Positions 33,462 through 45,657 are shown, numbered from the stretch's first letter. The stretch: 64,000 nucleotides of DNA from Cryptomeria japonica (GCF_030272615.1 NC_081405.1:152066113-152130112), one strand, 5' to 3'. Numbers and translations: made by a program. Notes: generated from the sequence alone by a model not told the origin.

Positions 33462-34565
33462 ATGGAGATCAGTTTGAGGAAAGAACTTGAAGTAGCACTT
33501 GAAGACTATGATGCTGAAAGATTGAAGAACATGAAGCTGCAAGATGAGCTAAGATCTGCAAAGGAATTCATCTTTACTCTGCAAGAGAGGTTGTCATCTG
33601 TGCAAGCCAAAAGGAAAGAACTCTGTGATTAATTACAAAATCAAGATGATGAAGAAAAGAATGCTCTTAAGGATCTATGTCAGAAGTTGTGTTAGGAAAA
33701 TGGTGTCATGAAGAATGAAATGCAAGCCCTAACCATGAGGATGTTCAAGGAGATTGAAGACCGAAAGAAGAATGAAGAAAATCATGTCAAATCTTTGAAA
33801 GATAGATTTGAAGAATGCATTAGGTTGGCACATGAGAATGATATGTTCATAACTGAATTAGTACAATCTCAGAATAATGAGCAAGAGTTGGAAAGAATGA
33901 TAACAATCCTAAGAGATGATCTAGATTCTATAAATGAGTACAAAGACAAGTTCAAGGCTAGTTTTGCAAAGCTTGATGAATTATTGAAGAATCAAAGGGT
34001 CAATGGAGACACTAGAGGCCTTGGATTTGAGCATGGACAAAGCTCCAGTACTGTAAATCAGGATGATACATCTGGTCAGAAGAACAATTAGGAGAATCCA
34101 CCAGTCAATTGGAATCAGAGGTCATCGGTAAGACAACCCAATGCACATAAATTTAATGGTAGATGCCATGTTTGTAATAAGTTTGGTCATATGGAAAGTC
34201 AATGCAAAAATAGAGTCAATCGGAACAACAATTCATTTACCAATCAGTGTTTCAATTGCAAAAAGTATAGTCATAAGACCGAAGATTGTAGAATGAATGT
34301 AAAATGTCATGCATGTGGAAAGTTTGGACATATGGCTAATCAATGTAGGTCAAGGAATAATGAAGGTTACAACAAGGAAATTGAAAAGTACAATGTCACT
34401 TGTTATGCATGCAACAAAGTAGGACACATTGCTAAATTTTGCAGAAGCGAGAACCTATCGATAGGAAATGACAAATCCAATGAGAAGGGAAAGCAAAAAG
34501 TTGATGATATCCGGAAGGAGCATGAGAAGAAGTGGATTAGAAAGTCCAAGGATCAACCGACATAA
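33462..34565 (+). pseudogene. Element C gag: coiled coil plus four zinc knuckles
   Basis: One frame of 367 codons from the ATG at 33462, with three in-frame stops (TAA near 33630, TAG near 33693, TAG at 34089). The first two-thirds is a charged coiled coil (LKNMKLQDEL, KEIEDRKKNEEN, LERMITILRDDLDSIN). Then four CCHC knuckles follow at about 34168-34440: CHVCNKFGHMESQC, CFNCKKYSHKTEDC, CHACGKFGHMANQC and CYACNKVGHIAKFC, all four with complete metal ligands. Basic tail to 34565. Gag coats and packages the element RNA. Four knuckles and no UBN2-type fold set it apart from the gag of element D. Confidence 0.85.
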
Positions 34566-34766
34566 TCAAATACCCCAGATGTTCATCCAGCAGAACAAGG
34601 TGTTCCTGCACTAACAACAGGAAACTCATCATGTAAGTAAGGTATTAGCCTTAGGGGGAGGTAAATTGATGACGAATCTTGCATTTCCCCCAGTAGTGGT
34701 CTAAAAGCTTGTTTCAGACATTGGAGAAGTCAATTTGAAGGTTAATCGACAAATATTTTTTGGATC

Positions 34767-36107
34767 TTGAATCTGGTTTGGTTTATCGGTAAGACACCTA
34801 ATGAGTTATGGTTTGGTCATACACCTACAATTATGTACTTCAAAATCTTTGGTAGTAAATGCTATATCAAAAGAGATGATTCCATTGGAAAGTTTGATCC
34901 TAGATGTGATGAAGGGATATTTCTTGGTTATTCAACTGAAAGCAAAGCATATAGATGTTATAACAAAAGATTGCAGATAATTGTGGAGAGTGCTAATGTC
35001 AAGGTGGATGAGAAGTACAGAGGTCAAATCAGAACTTATGAAAGAGAATCAGAAGTGGAAATGATCATAACTGATTTGGTAGTGCCTGCACCGGAACAAA
35101 ATGTTGAACTGGTTACCTCGACAGTATTAGAAAATTCAATAGTAATTGAAGATCAGAGCAGAGAAATATAAAGTCATAAGACTCCTAGGTATGTAAGGTT
35201 GAATCATTCAGAAGATCAGATCATTGGAGATAAGAGAAAAAGAGTGATGATAAGGAGAAGATTGGCAGCTGAAGAGGTATGCTTAATTTCTCAAATTGAA
35301 CTAGCATCAGTAGTTGAGGCATGTAAGGATGAATGTTGGATGAAAGCTATGGAAGAGGAATTGGATCGGATAGAAAAGAACAACACATGGAATTTAGTTC
35401 CCTAACCTAAAAATAAGAATGTTATTGAAACTAAATGGGTTTTTAGGAATAAATTGAATGAAGATGGACAAGTTGTGAGGAACAAGGCTAGATTGGTTTG
35501 AAAAGAATATTCTCAGAAGGAAGGAATTGATTATGATGAACCTTTTGCTCTGGTATCAAGGATTTTCAAATATTTTCAAGGAATAACTGAATATGGTTTG
35601 TGGTATCCTAAAGATGATGACTTTACACTATGTGCATATACAAATGCAGATTGGGCTGGAGATATAGATGACCAGAAAAACACATCCAATGGAGTTTTCT
35701 TTCTTGGAAAGAAAATTGTTTCATGGATCAGCAAGAAATAGTCATGTACTTCTTTATCTATTGTTGAAGCTGAGTATGTTGTTGTTGCTACTAGCTGTAC
35801 ACAAGTTCCACTGATGAAGCAAATGTTGAAATATATAAGGGTAGATTGTGATGAATCAATAGTTATTCATTTTGATAACTCTGCTGCTATTGACATATCA
35901 AAGAATCTGGTATTTCATTTTAAGACAAAGCACATATCAATCAAGTATAACTTTTTGAAGGAAAAGGTAGAAGCAAATGAAGTCAGATTGGTTTATGTGA
36001 ACACTAAAGAGCAAATTGCAAACATCTTCACTAAGCCTTTGCCCAAGGAATTATTTGAGTACTTTAGAGACAGATTGGGGGTCTTTGCCCCTCCAGTAGA
36101 GACTTAA
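34767..36107 (+). pseudogene. Element C pol remnant: integrase C-terminus, RT start, RNase H
   Basis: In one frame with stops at about 35169, 35403, 35500 and 35740. It begins in the integrase C-terminal region (GKTPNELWFGHTP, FKIFGSKCYI), then the linker (PRYVRLNHSED) and RT beginning (WMKAMEEELDRIEKNNTW). After VSRI near 35565 it jumps to the RNase H start (YGLWYPKDDDF), skipping ~700 bp that hold the RT palm motifs in element D. The deletion keeps the frame. RNase H has CAYTNADWAGD, AEYVVVATSC and IHFDNSAAIDISKN, and the C-terminal FTKPLPKE signature is present. It cannot make active RT or integrase. Confidence 0.85.
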
Positions 36108-36263
36108 GTGATGCTAATTAACATCAGTCCGATATGCATTATCAAAACTATCATTCACTCTGAATTGATGAGTTGGTGCTACTACTTGGGGGGGGGGGGT
36201 AGTCAGTTGTGTGGTTTAGAGGATCTATGGTTTTTCTTTGATGTTTATGTCAGATTTTTGGCA

Positions 36264-36539
36264 TTGATGTCAAAGGGGGAGAGATATACATGTGAAAAAT
36301 AGAGCTTAACAGAGATATCAGTCAAAAGGGGGGGGGGGGACATAATTTAAGATTGGTTGTATCCCACTAGGGGAGTTTGGTATAGGTTTATGGATGGTTA
36401 ATTGGTATAGAGAGCTTCATTGATATATTATTTGTGGGAGATTGTTGGATGTCTTCCATTCGTGGAGACTTGTTTGGCATTTCTTGGCATTTGGATGTTT
36501 TTCACATCTAGTGTTGCCATCAATACCAAAGGAGGAGAT
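36264..36539 (+). promoter_or_regulatory. Element C duplicated polypurine blocks
   Basis: TTGATGTCAAAGGGGGAGAG at 36264-36283, and GCCATCAATACCAAAGGAGG then AGAT at 36516-36539 touching the 3' LTR. Two long G runs (about 36190 and 36330) lie nearby. Confidence 0.75.
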
Positions 36540-37733
36540 TGTTGGCAATTTGGAGGAATTGATTATGTGTTGCATTGATGTCAACACTAGCTTGTTTGGT
36601 TTTCTACTGGGTTCCAGTAGAGTGGTTGGATTGTGATGTTGATCTGGAGACCATCTTCGATAGTCTCTGGTACGTTCAGTTTGGTGGAATTGGTTCGGTT
36701 AGGTCATTCATGTACATGTCACATTTAGTTGGTTTGAGATTTGGTGATCCAGAAGCTATCATGTGTTCTAGTAAGCCTTTTGGTTATCGGTAAGGGTTTT
36801 ACCGGCAGAGCTTTGTTGAAGATCTTTTGATGGATTCGATAAGTGGTGTTGGTGCGGCTTCTAGAAGGTTCTCAGGATGCTAATGGTTATCATGTTCGTG
36901 TTCTAGTTGATCGGTGGTGTTGCATTTGGCTTATGGCAACCTATTTTAGGTCCGGTGTTATTCTATGTTATTATCCTAGGTTATGGATTGGTTTATGTAA
37001 CGCGTTGGTGGATGCTCCTGATGTGTTACCAGTTGGATTTATTGTTTGGCTAATGTTGTTTCGGTCTCTGGCCGACTTGGGATATCATTGGTTTGTGGGT
37101 TTATGTAATGGAATTATTGCATTATCTTTTAGGTGGCTGACCTAATTGTTTAGATCCCGGGTTTGTATAAATATGATGTAAGATCTCTTTGTAGATCACG
37201 ATCATTGATGGGTTATGGGATTATTTGTGTGCGAATAAAGTTGTAATCATATGCAGAGGTTTTGGTTGATCATAGGTGATCGAATTGGGTTTGTGTAAGA
37301 GGTTTAAAACCTCCAGTATTAAGCTTAACCAGAACTGTACTTAGGCATAACAGATGTTTTTCTTGTAGTTCAATCTTCTTTTTGGATTGTAGTCCGAAGA
37401 TTTCTTGTAGTCAGTGAGGATCCTTTTATGATGAGAAGTGCGCTCTAGGCAGTGTGCCTTCCTACATGTGCAGGCCGCCTATACGTAATATTTATTCATC
37501 TGATCAGTGGATAGATATTGTGGGTCTCCAATCCCACTGTGGTTTTTCCTCTTTGAGGTTTTCCATGTATAAACCTTTGTGTTATGGTGTTGATCTTTGT
37601 GGCTGCATTATTACTTGTTGTTATTTTCTTCTATGTATATTGGTTGCTAAGTTGTTGTGATAATAAGGTTAAAATTAATCATACCAGGAGAACAATAATT
37701 CACCCCCCCTCTTAGTGTTCTTGGATTCCAACA
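36540..37733 (+). repeat. Element C 3' LTR
   Basis: 1194 bp, aligning end to end with 32194-33393 with scattered substitutions and small indels. The frames inside it are LTR translations, not genes. Confidence 0.88.
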
Positions 37734-38787
37734 AAAATAACATGATTGAAATATAAATCCATAACAAACATGTGAGAGCCTATCAAGAAATACCGAACCC
37801 TACCACTCGTTTGCACAGGATTTGTGTTTCCTATCTACCCTAGCACTAAAAACAGATCAAGAGAGTTCCTTGACTTATTCATTATAGACAATATCTACCA
37901 TGAGCTGAAGAAAATAAAATGAAACACACAAAATATAGTGAAAACAAACCTAAAATTTCATAGATCTCCTAAATACGATATAGTTAGCATTGCAGGGCCG
38001 AGAAGAAAGAGAGGAATAAGTGAAATAGTTTCGTTAATCTATAGAGTAAAGACTGCTAGTTATGCAAAATCCGGAGATCAAAATACCTTAACATGCAACT
38101 TGAATGAAAGAAAATAGGAATGTTAATCTGTAGTAAAGAAAAGATATACATATCATTGAAAAAGGAAAGTACAACAAGTAGTATTAAAAGAGGAAAAGGG
38201 TAAAACTAGAAATGTATATGAAAATATTCTAGAATAAATATATATATATATAATGCATATAAAAACATAAGACAAAAGTTAGAAAAGTAAGCAAAGCAAG
38301 TTTTCCAAAGAGAATATCTAATCCTCCTCTCCGCCAGACATTATTTCTTTGCTTACCTTCTCCAGAGGTTATTTTGCAAGAGACTAGGTCAGATTAGTAT
38401 AACTATATCATATATATCATCCATTAAAATAGTAACATATCTTGTCCTAATCACAGAGAAAAAAACACTATAGTAAGTTTTAGCTTCAGTAGTCCGACTG
38501 CTTATGGGCTAATAAAACACATCTGTCCTATATATAACATCCTTTAAACACCAAAAACAAAGAAAATCCAACCCATGAGTTCAAATATAGTATCCTACAT
38601 ACAGAAAACCTACAAATCTAGCCACTATCCAGGAGGAAGCACAAAATACCTAACTCATGCCCTAGAAATATGAGGAAGCGAGCTTCCCATTCTTCTGAAG
38701 CTTGCCCTCCTCACTTTTTGTATTATCAGAGGGTTCACCCTAGCTTAGCGTGAAGGCATTTGGAATCTCCTCTTCTCCTAACTCAGC
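37734..38787. other. Spacer after element C, no gene seen
   Basis: AT-rich with a short (TA)n at about 38238-38252. Only short frames. Confidence 0.5.
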
Positions 38788-39317
38788 TTAAAATCCTTCC
38801 TCCTTTAAGTAGATGGTGAACCATTTCTTGCATATCGACCGCTTAATGTGCAGAGACCACATCAGAAAGTTGAGGTTGTGTTGCATGACCGACCTCCTTG
38901 CTGCAAATTTGTCCTCGTCTTCAACCTCCAAGATTGGAAATCTTGACACTGGTTTATTTTTCCACATAAACCTATCATAATGCTTTGGTTTTGGCATGGT
39001 AAGATCTTTTGCCACATTAACTACCAACCTATCCAATTCTCCCAAACGGTCCTTCTTGAACACATTACAACATATTTTTTCACCACCTCTTTGTCATGCT
39101 CAAAATGCATAGCCATCGCTAGAAACATGGCTTCTATATCTGAGTTAGCCCTTGTCCTATCCTCATTATTGATATACTCTTCCCCTGGAGTCTTCCTAAC
39201 TGCCGTAATAACTAGGTCATGAGGAAAAACAAGGATGCCTTTCAGCCTATCGTCCTTAATTTCTCCTAAGAATGCCTTTTGTCTTTTCAAACCTCTCAAC
39301 CTCAGTGGTGTATCCAT
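38788..39317 (-). pseudogene. Unidentified coding remnant
   Basis: Two overlapping minus-strand frames (39317-39021, then 39063-38788) read as one protein after a single frameshift near 39060. The first begins MDTPLRLRGLKRQKAF and contains FPHDLVITAVRKTPGEEYI. The second continues MFKKDRLGELDRLVVNVAKD and ends FTIYLKEEGF. Composition looks like real protein (mixed, charged, with conserved-looking aromatic residues), ~170 residues in all. I recognise no family. It could be a decayed host gene exon or a transposon-encoded protein. Confidence 0.4.
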
Positions 39318-40093
39318 ATTGCAATTTTACAATGGCAAACTCTTAACCAAGACTTAGCTAAGGCTCAAGGAATTCACATACATCTAGAGTGGAATTGTTT
39401 CCTACTCTTAAATAGAGCAATTTGAGAAAAAATCGCCGCCTCTACAATCATGCAAACTAAATTTGTAATCAAGAATGCTACCACTTCACAAGAAAATCAT
39501 GCAGAATAAGCGTCCTTTCCCATCTAGTTTAATGTGAAGTGTCAGATGAAGATATGTGCGAGACAAATTTTCTTAGGTTGAAAATGATGAAATCTTCCTC
39601 CAAAATCATTCCTAGATAAGTCGGCGATAAAAATTGTCACCAGCTAAGCTCTACTAACCTCGGTACTAAAGGCAATCATTGAGAGGATTCTAATGACGTG
39701 CACGTTTAACAATAACCAAGAACAATCAAATATAATTAAAGTTCATAGACATTTATACATATATTAAAACATTTATCCTAAGTAGAGTGTGCGAGTATAG
39801 CTAAGTGGAGGCAGAAACTTCATATCTGATCGAGCTACTCAAAAAATTATTAAGATGACATCATAGGCTTAATGATATCACGAAATCATAGGCAAATGAC
39901 TAATGTAACTAGGGAGAAAGGGAGGACAAATATTAATGTATATTAATATTTTAATAGCTTGTGTAGATTACAAAATACAGATAAATAAATAAATACATAC
40001 ATACATGAATATCTATACAAATTTTAATATATGAAAATGCATACTTATATATATATATCAATATGATTGCATCTATATATATTTATATATATG
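39318..40093. other. Spacer, no gene seen, ending in a TA-rich tract
   Basis: The last ~60 bp are a TA/TATG-rich simple sequence that was the insertion target of element E. Its right-hand continuation is at 58621. Confidence 0.5.
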
Positions 40094-40256
40094 TGTGCAG
40101 GGAAGTGTGGAATCTACAAAAGAGAATCAAACAACATCAAACACACACATGAAACATTATGTTAGAGTTAGAAATCAAAATAGAAACTAAACTAAGTTAG
40201 CTTCAAAATCAAGAACCCCAAGAATGTCTCATGTTCCTCTATCTCCAAGGATCTTC
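40094..40256 (-). repeat. Element E 3' LTR, distal piece
   Basis: 163 bp matching 57081-57245 almost exactly, with the word GGAAGTGTGGAATCTAC at its start. It ends at TCTTC, the target site of element D. Confidence 0.85.
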
Positions 40257-41312
40257 TGTTGGTATTTTGGTATGGTTTTGTCATTGATATAAACACCTAC
40301 TAAACACTTATTAACTCTAGCACTTTGGAGAATCAACAACATTCACCGGCAAGCAAGTGACTCATGCACAGTCACCGGTATCTGGTACACCGACAAGATA
40401 CAATGATCACCGACACTTGGAACAATATGGAAAACACTTGGTTAGGTCGAAGACATCGTGTGGATACTTTGTCTTGAAGTTTTGTTTATTGGTACATTAG
40501 CATTTGCATATTTGTTGTTACTGACAAATAGGTCCAGGTTACACCGACAGGTTTATCTTTTCCAGATCAGCACGACACGCAATGGAGATGATTAATTATT
40601 GTTGTAAATGCATTAAGCCAACATGTTCAATCGGTTATTGCATCGGATATTGTATTATTTGTAAAATGTTTTATTGTAATATCTTATAGAGCCAACCTAC
40701 TAAAATTGGTCTTAGGTTATGGTATAAATGTAAGATCTTATTTGTAAGATCAAATGTGGAATGCAAAAAAGGATTGTGTGAAGGTATATGCGAGAATAAG
40801 CAGAGCTATACATGCAGACATCACTTGAAGATTGAAGGAGGGTTTTTGTGAAGACAATCAGAACTACACCGGTACCGAATCTAGCATATGAAGATGCTAT
40901 TTTGTGCAGTACATTCTTATTGGATTTAACCATCCAATTGTAGTCAGCGTGACTCCCATTTTGTGATTGAGCAGTGAGCTCTAGGCGCTTGGCCTTTCTG
41001 CATGTGCAAACCCCATTTATGTACACTTACTATCTACAGTAGTATCATCTGATTGTGGGTAAGGTTTCCCACCGTGGTTTTTCCCCTTATAGGGTTTCCA
41101 CGTACAAATATTGGTGTTATGTGTTGTGGATGACTTTGTCTTTATGTTTCATGCACTAATCCTTACCGGTATAGCAATTAACTATTAAAACTGTCTATCG
41201 ACATATTGAACTCATTTACTGGTATTAAGTATTAAGTTGGTTAAGTTGTTTTGGTTTGAATTTATTTGACAACTGATTCACCCCCCCTCTTAGTTGTCTC
41301 CGGGACCTAACA
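40257..41312 (+). repeat. Element D 5' LTR
   Basis: 1056 bp. TATA-like GGTATAAATGTAAG at about 40721. By eye there are about 14 differences from the 3' LTR in the first ~225 bases, mostly transitions, so the insertion is old. Confidence 0.93.
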
Positions 41313-41367
41313 ATTGGTATCAGAGCCTAGTCCGCTTTTGCAGAAGTTTAACAGCTTGAGGAGATCC
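41313..41367 (+). promoter_or_regulatory. Element D primer-binding site and leader motif
   Basis: TGGTATCAGAGCC at 41315-41327 fits initiator tRNA-Met. The leader motif AACAGCTTGAGGAGATCC ends at 41367, immediately before the gag ATG at 41369. Confidence 0.88.
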
Positions 41368-41368
41368 A

Positions 41369-42385
41369 ATGTCTACTAACTATTTCAGAAAGGACAGTCC
41401 TAAACTTGATGGAACCAACTATGGCATATGGAAGATAGGAATGGAGACACATCTAAATTGCATTGGAAAGGACATCTGGGATGTTACAAAGAATGGTTAT
41501 ACTGTTCCTACTTAGAGTTAGCCCACTCCACCCAACTTGACTAAAGATGAGGAAAATGATTGCAAAGTAAGATAAGCACTTTTGAGTGCATTATCATATC
41601 AACAAATCATGGGACTATTAGATAGGTCTACTACTAAAGCTATTTGGGATCATTTGGAAACACTGAATGAAGGAGATTCCACAGTCAAAATTACAAAACT
41701 TGAAAGCTTCTGGGTCAGGTATGAACATCTAAAAATGGAAGAAGATGAAAGGATTTATGCTTTTATGGAAAGAGTAAATGAGATTGTTTTGGGTATTAAA
41801 TGTTGTGGAGGAACCTTAAGCGAGGATGCAATTGTTTCAAAAGTTTTAAGAGGATTGCCACCGGCATATAAAATGAAAGTCACTGCTATAAATGAGTTAA
41901 GAACAATGCCTAATACATCAGTAACTAGGGATACATTGATTGGGAAACTTTCAGCTTTTGAAATTGAAGAATTTGGTCCTGTTGCGACTATAAAGACAAA
42001 TTTGGCCTTTAAAGCATCAACATCATCTGCTCCATCATTTGACAAATCTGATTGGAAAGTCTTTTATGCAAGAGAACTTGAAGAAATCAAGAAAGAAAAT
42101 GAAGAACTTGAAGCACTATTTGCAAGGAAAATACCTAAAGGTCCAGTTGGAAGTAAGTATGAAGGTAAAGCACCGTTTAAATGTTTTAACTGCAATAAGA
42201 TTGGTCATATGGATTCAAGATGCCCTGATAGACATGCTAGACTAAGAGAAGAAGCTAGAAGAACATACAAGCCTAACCCTGAATATCAGAGATACATATT
42301 TAAGAAGAATAAAGACAAATCTTGTTACATTGCTGATGAAGGTGTGAATGATGATTCTGATGAGGATTCGACAGACAATGGATGA
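41369..42385 (+). pseudogene. Element D gag (UBN2-type, one zinc knuckle)
   Basis: It starts MSTNYFRKDSPKLDGTNYGIW, the classic plant Copia Gag opening, with stops near 41516, 41522 and 41573. The remainder is open from about 41576: AKAIWDHLETLNEG-like segment, LESFWVRYEHLKMEEDERI, LRGLPPAYKMKV, then one CCHC knuckle CFNCNKIGHMDSRC at about 42181-42222 and an acidic tail. Gag forms the virus-like particle and binds RNA. A TGA at 42383 separates it from protease in the same frame. Confidence 0.9.
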
Positions 42386-45300
42386 GTTTTTGTTGCTATA
42401 ACAGAAGATCAACTGACACCTACTGCTCAATTGGTAGAACAGGCCTTGTCAGCTAAAATTGAAGTAAAGGATGAATGGATCATTGATTCTGGATGCTCAC
42501 ATCATATGACATGAGACAAAGGTAAATTCTTGAACTTTCAAGAATACAATGGAGGCTTAGTGAGATTTGGAGATGACAAATCTTGTTTAATCAAAGGTAA
42601 GGGTACAATATCTCTTGATGGTAAGCATAACACTGACAATGTCTACTATGTTGAAGGATTAAAGTATAATCTTTTGAGTGTTGGTCAATTAGTTGAGAAA
42701 GGATTTCAGTTACAATTCAAAAATGGAAAATGCAAAATCATGAATAGAACTCGTTTGGAAATTACAACCGGTAATCATACTAGAGGTAATATCCTTCATT
42801 TGAATAACAATGAAAATACATGCTTAATTGCACATATTGATGAAATTTGGTTATGGCATAAGAGACTTTGTCATGTAAAATTTGATTGCATGGTTAAAAT
42901 CAGTACTACTAAGGTAGTTAGAGATTTACCTAAAATTGTGAAACCTCACAATATAGTATGTAAGGAATGTCAATTTGGAAAACAAGTTAGAGCTAGTTTC
43001 AAAAGTATTCTAGAAAAATCTAATAATGCTCTTGATTTGATTCACACTGATTTATGTGGTCCAGCTAGAACTAAAAGCTTACAAGGTGATAGATATTTCA
43101 TGCTAATCATTGATGACCTAGAATGTGTTGGGTTAATTTTCTAAGAGAAAAATTTGAAGCACTGGGAAAGTTCAAACTATTCAAAGCAATGGTTGAAAAT
43201 GAAATTGGTAAGAAAATCAAATGTTTAAGATCAGATCAAGGAGGAGAATTTACATAAGGAGTTTAATACATTCTATGAAGTAAATGGAATCAGAAGACAA
43301 CTATCAGCACCTCGGACACCACAACAGAATGGAGTTGTTGAAAGGAAAAACAAAACTATCTTGGATGCAACAAGAAGTATGTTATCAGAAGAAAACCTAC
43401 CACACGTATATTGGAGAGAGGCAGTTAGTACAACGGTCTATACATTCAACAAAGTTCACATCAAAGGTGAAACTGGTAAGACCCCTCATGAACTATGATT
43501 TGGTAATACTCCTACTCTTAAATATTTCAGAATTTTTGGAAGTAAATGTTATATCAGAAGAGATGAGTATATTGGCAAATTTGATCCTAGAAGTGATGAA
43601 ATAATATTTCTTGGTTATTCATCTAAGAGCAAGACACATAGATGTTTTAACAAAAGATTGTAGAAAATTGTTGAAAGTACAAATGTAAAAATTGATGAAC
43701 AATTCAAAGGAACTTCAAGGTATATAGACTCTGAACCGGCAACAAATTTTTTGACAAATGAACCTACATTGAATCCACCAGTACAGAATGAAGATCCAGT
43801 TACCCCGGTATCATCTGAGGATTCCACAATAACTGAGGAACATCAACAAACAAAGACACCCCGATATGTAAGACTGAATCATTCCGAAGATTAGATAATT
43901 GGAAACAAGTTTAAATGAGTTATGACAAGAGGAAGATTGGAAAATGAAGAGGTATGTCTTATTTCTCAAATTGAACCATCATCTGTTAATGTGGCATGTG
44001 AAGATAAATTTTGGATTAAAGCTATGGAAGAAGAATTAGAACGAATTGAAAAAAATAACACTTGGACATTAGTTCCCCGACCTAAAGATAAAAATGTAAT
44101 TGGAACCAAATGGGTATTCAGAAACAAACTTAATGAAGATGGTAAGGTTGTCAGAAATAAATTAAGACTAGTGTGTAAGGGATATTCTTAGAAGGAAGGA
44201 GTTGACTACAATGAAACCTTTGCACCGGTAGCTAGAATTGGGGCAGTCAGATTATTTTTGGCTTTTGCAGCACACAAGAACTACAAAGTATACCAAATGG
44301 ATATTAAATATGCATTTTTGAATGGAGATCTTGAAGAAGAAGTGTACATTGAACAACCTAATGGATTTTCTTTGACAAATGACAATAATATGGTTTGTAG
44401 GTTAAGAAAAGCTTTGTATGGATTAAAACAAGCTCCAAGAGCTTGGTATGCAAGATTGGATAAGTATCTTTTGAAGATTGGTTTTACTAAAGGAAATGCA
44501 GACAACAATTTATACTATAAAGTGACTAATGATGACATCTTTATTATAGAAGTATTCATTGATGATATAATCTTTGGAGGAGAAGATGGATTATGTAAAG
44601 AATTTTCTATTAAGATGCAGCAAGAATTTGAAATGTCTATGATTGGAGAAATAAAATTTTTTTTAGGATTGCAGATTTCACAGACTGATAAAGGTATATT
44701 CTTGAGTCAATCCAAGTACTTAAAAGAGTTACTTAAGAAATTTGGGATGGAGAACTCTAAACCGGTAAGCACACCTATGACAACAAATGACAAACTATCA
44801 CTAAGGGATGAATCTACACCTGTTAATCCAACTAGATACAAATCTATGATAGGAGGTTTATTGTATTTGACACAAACCAGACCTGATATTATGAATGCAG
44901 TATGTGTTGTTTCAAGATTTCAAAGTAATCCTAGAGAAAATCATGAATCAACAGTAAAGAGGGATTTTTGGTACTTACAAGGCACTATAAATCTTGGATT
45001 ATGGTATCCTAGAAATGAAAACTTTGAATTATGTGCATACACAGATGCAAATTGGGCAGGAGATGTGGATGATAGAACATGCACCACCGGCGGAGCATTC
45101 TTTCTTGGAAACAGACTAGTTTCTTGGTTGAGTAAGAAACAAAGTTGTACATCTTTATCAACAACAAAATCAGAATATGTTGCAGTAGCAACGAACTGTA
45201 CACAAGTACTATGGCTTAAGCAAAAGTTGAAAGACATAAAGGTAAAATGCAAGGAACCTATTACTATCTATTGTGATAACACTGTAGCAATTGATATATC

Positions 45301-45508
45301 TAAGAATCCGGTATTACATTCTAAAACCAAACATGTTTCTATCAAACTGAATTTTCTAAGGGAAAATGTTGAAGCAAAGGAAATAAAACTGGTTTATGTG
45401 AATACTAAAGAGCAGATTACATATATCTTTACTAAAACTCTGCCTAAGGAGACTTTTGAATATCTCAGAGATCAGCTTGGGGTCATACCCCCACCAGTAG
45501 AGACTTAG
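42386..45508 (+). pseudogene. Element D pol: protease, integrase, RT, RNase H
   Basis: Protease is marked by WIIDSGCSHHM near 42478, then a TGA. The pre-integrase zinc domain (LWHKRLCHVKFD ... CKECQFGKQVRASF) and first catalytic Asp (HTDLCGP) follow. Integrase continues through SDQGGEF after frame changes between about 43125 and 43255, and TPQQNGVVERKN is near 43317. RT has WIKAMEEELERIEKNNTW, YQMDIKYAFLNGDLEEEVYI, YGLKQAPRAWY and FIDDIIFGG (the YVDD-type active site, near 44560), with one TAG where a glutamine is expected (44189). RNase H has AYTDANWAGD, SKSEYVAVA-like and CDNTVAIDISKNP. It ends GVIPPPVET at 45508. Order IN before RT is diagnostic of Ty1/Copia. Confidence 0.93.
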
Positions 45509-45657
45509 GAAGTTGATGATTGTCATCAACCGGCTGAATTAATAGAGAAATCTTTTATTCCAGCTTTTATGGGAAGCTACTTCTTAGGGGGAGTAGTTGG
45601 TATACTAAATTGATTGGTATTTTGTATATGAACTTGGTTTTGTTGTAACTTTGGCAT

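Larger units (their letters stand above)
32194..37733 (+). mobile_element. Element C: Copia element lacking integrase and RT cores
   Basis: Two LTRs (32194-33393, 1200 bp; 36540-37733, 1194 bp) start TGTTGGCAATTTGG. The 3' one ends CCAACA and the 5' one CCAATA. The flanks AAAAG and AAAAT are probably a 5-bp target duplication with one change. Inside are an intact initiator-Met primer site, the leader motif, a four-knuckle gag, and a shortened pol. Gag (from 33462) and the pol remnants (to 36107) share one reading frame, apart from stops. Missing are protease, the integrase core and nearly all of RT, so the element cannot move by itself. Confidence 0.88.

Noticed and set aside
43284..43604. 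Plus-strand frame of 106 codons in element D
   Set aside because: A shadow: the integrase frame (TPQQNGVVERKN) is read one base over.
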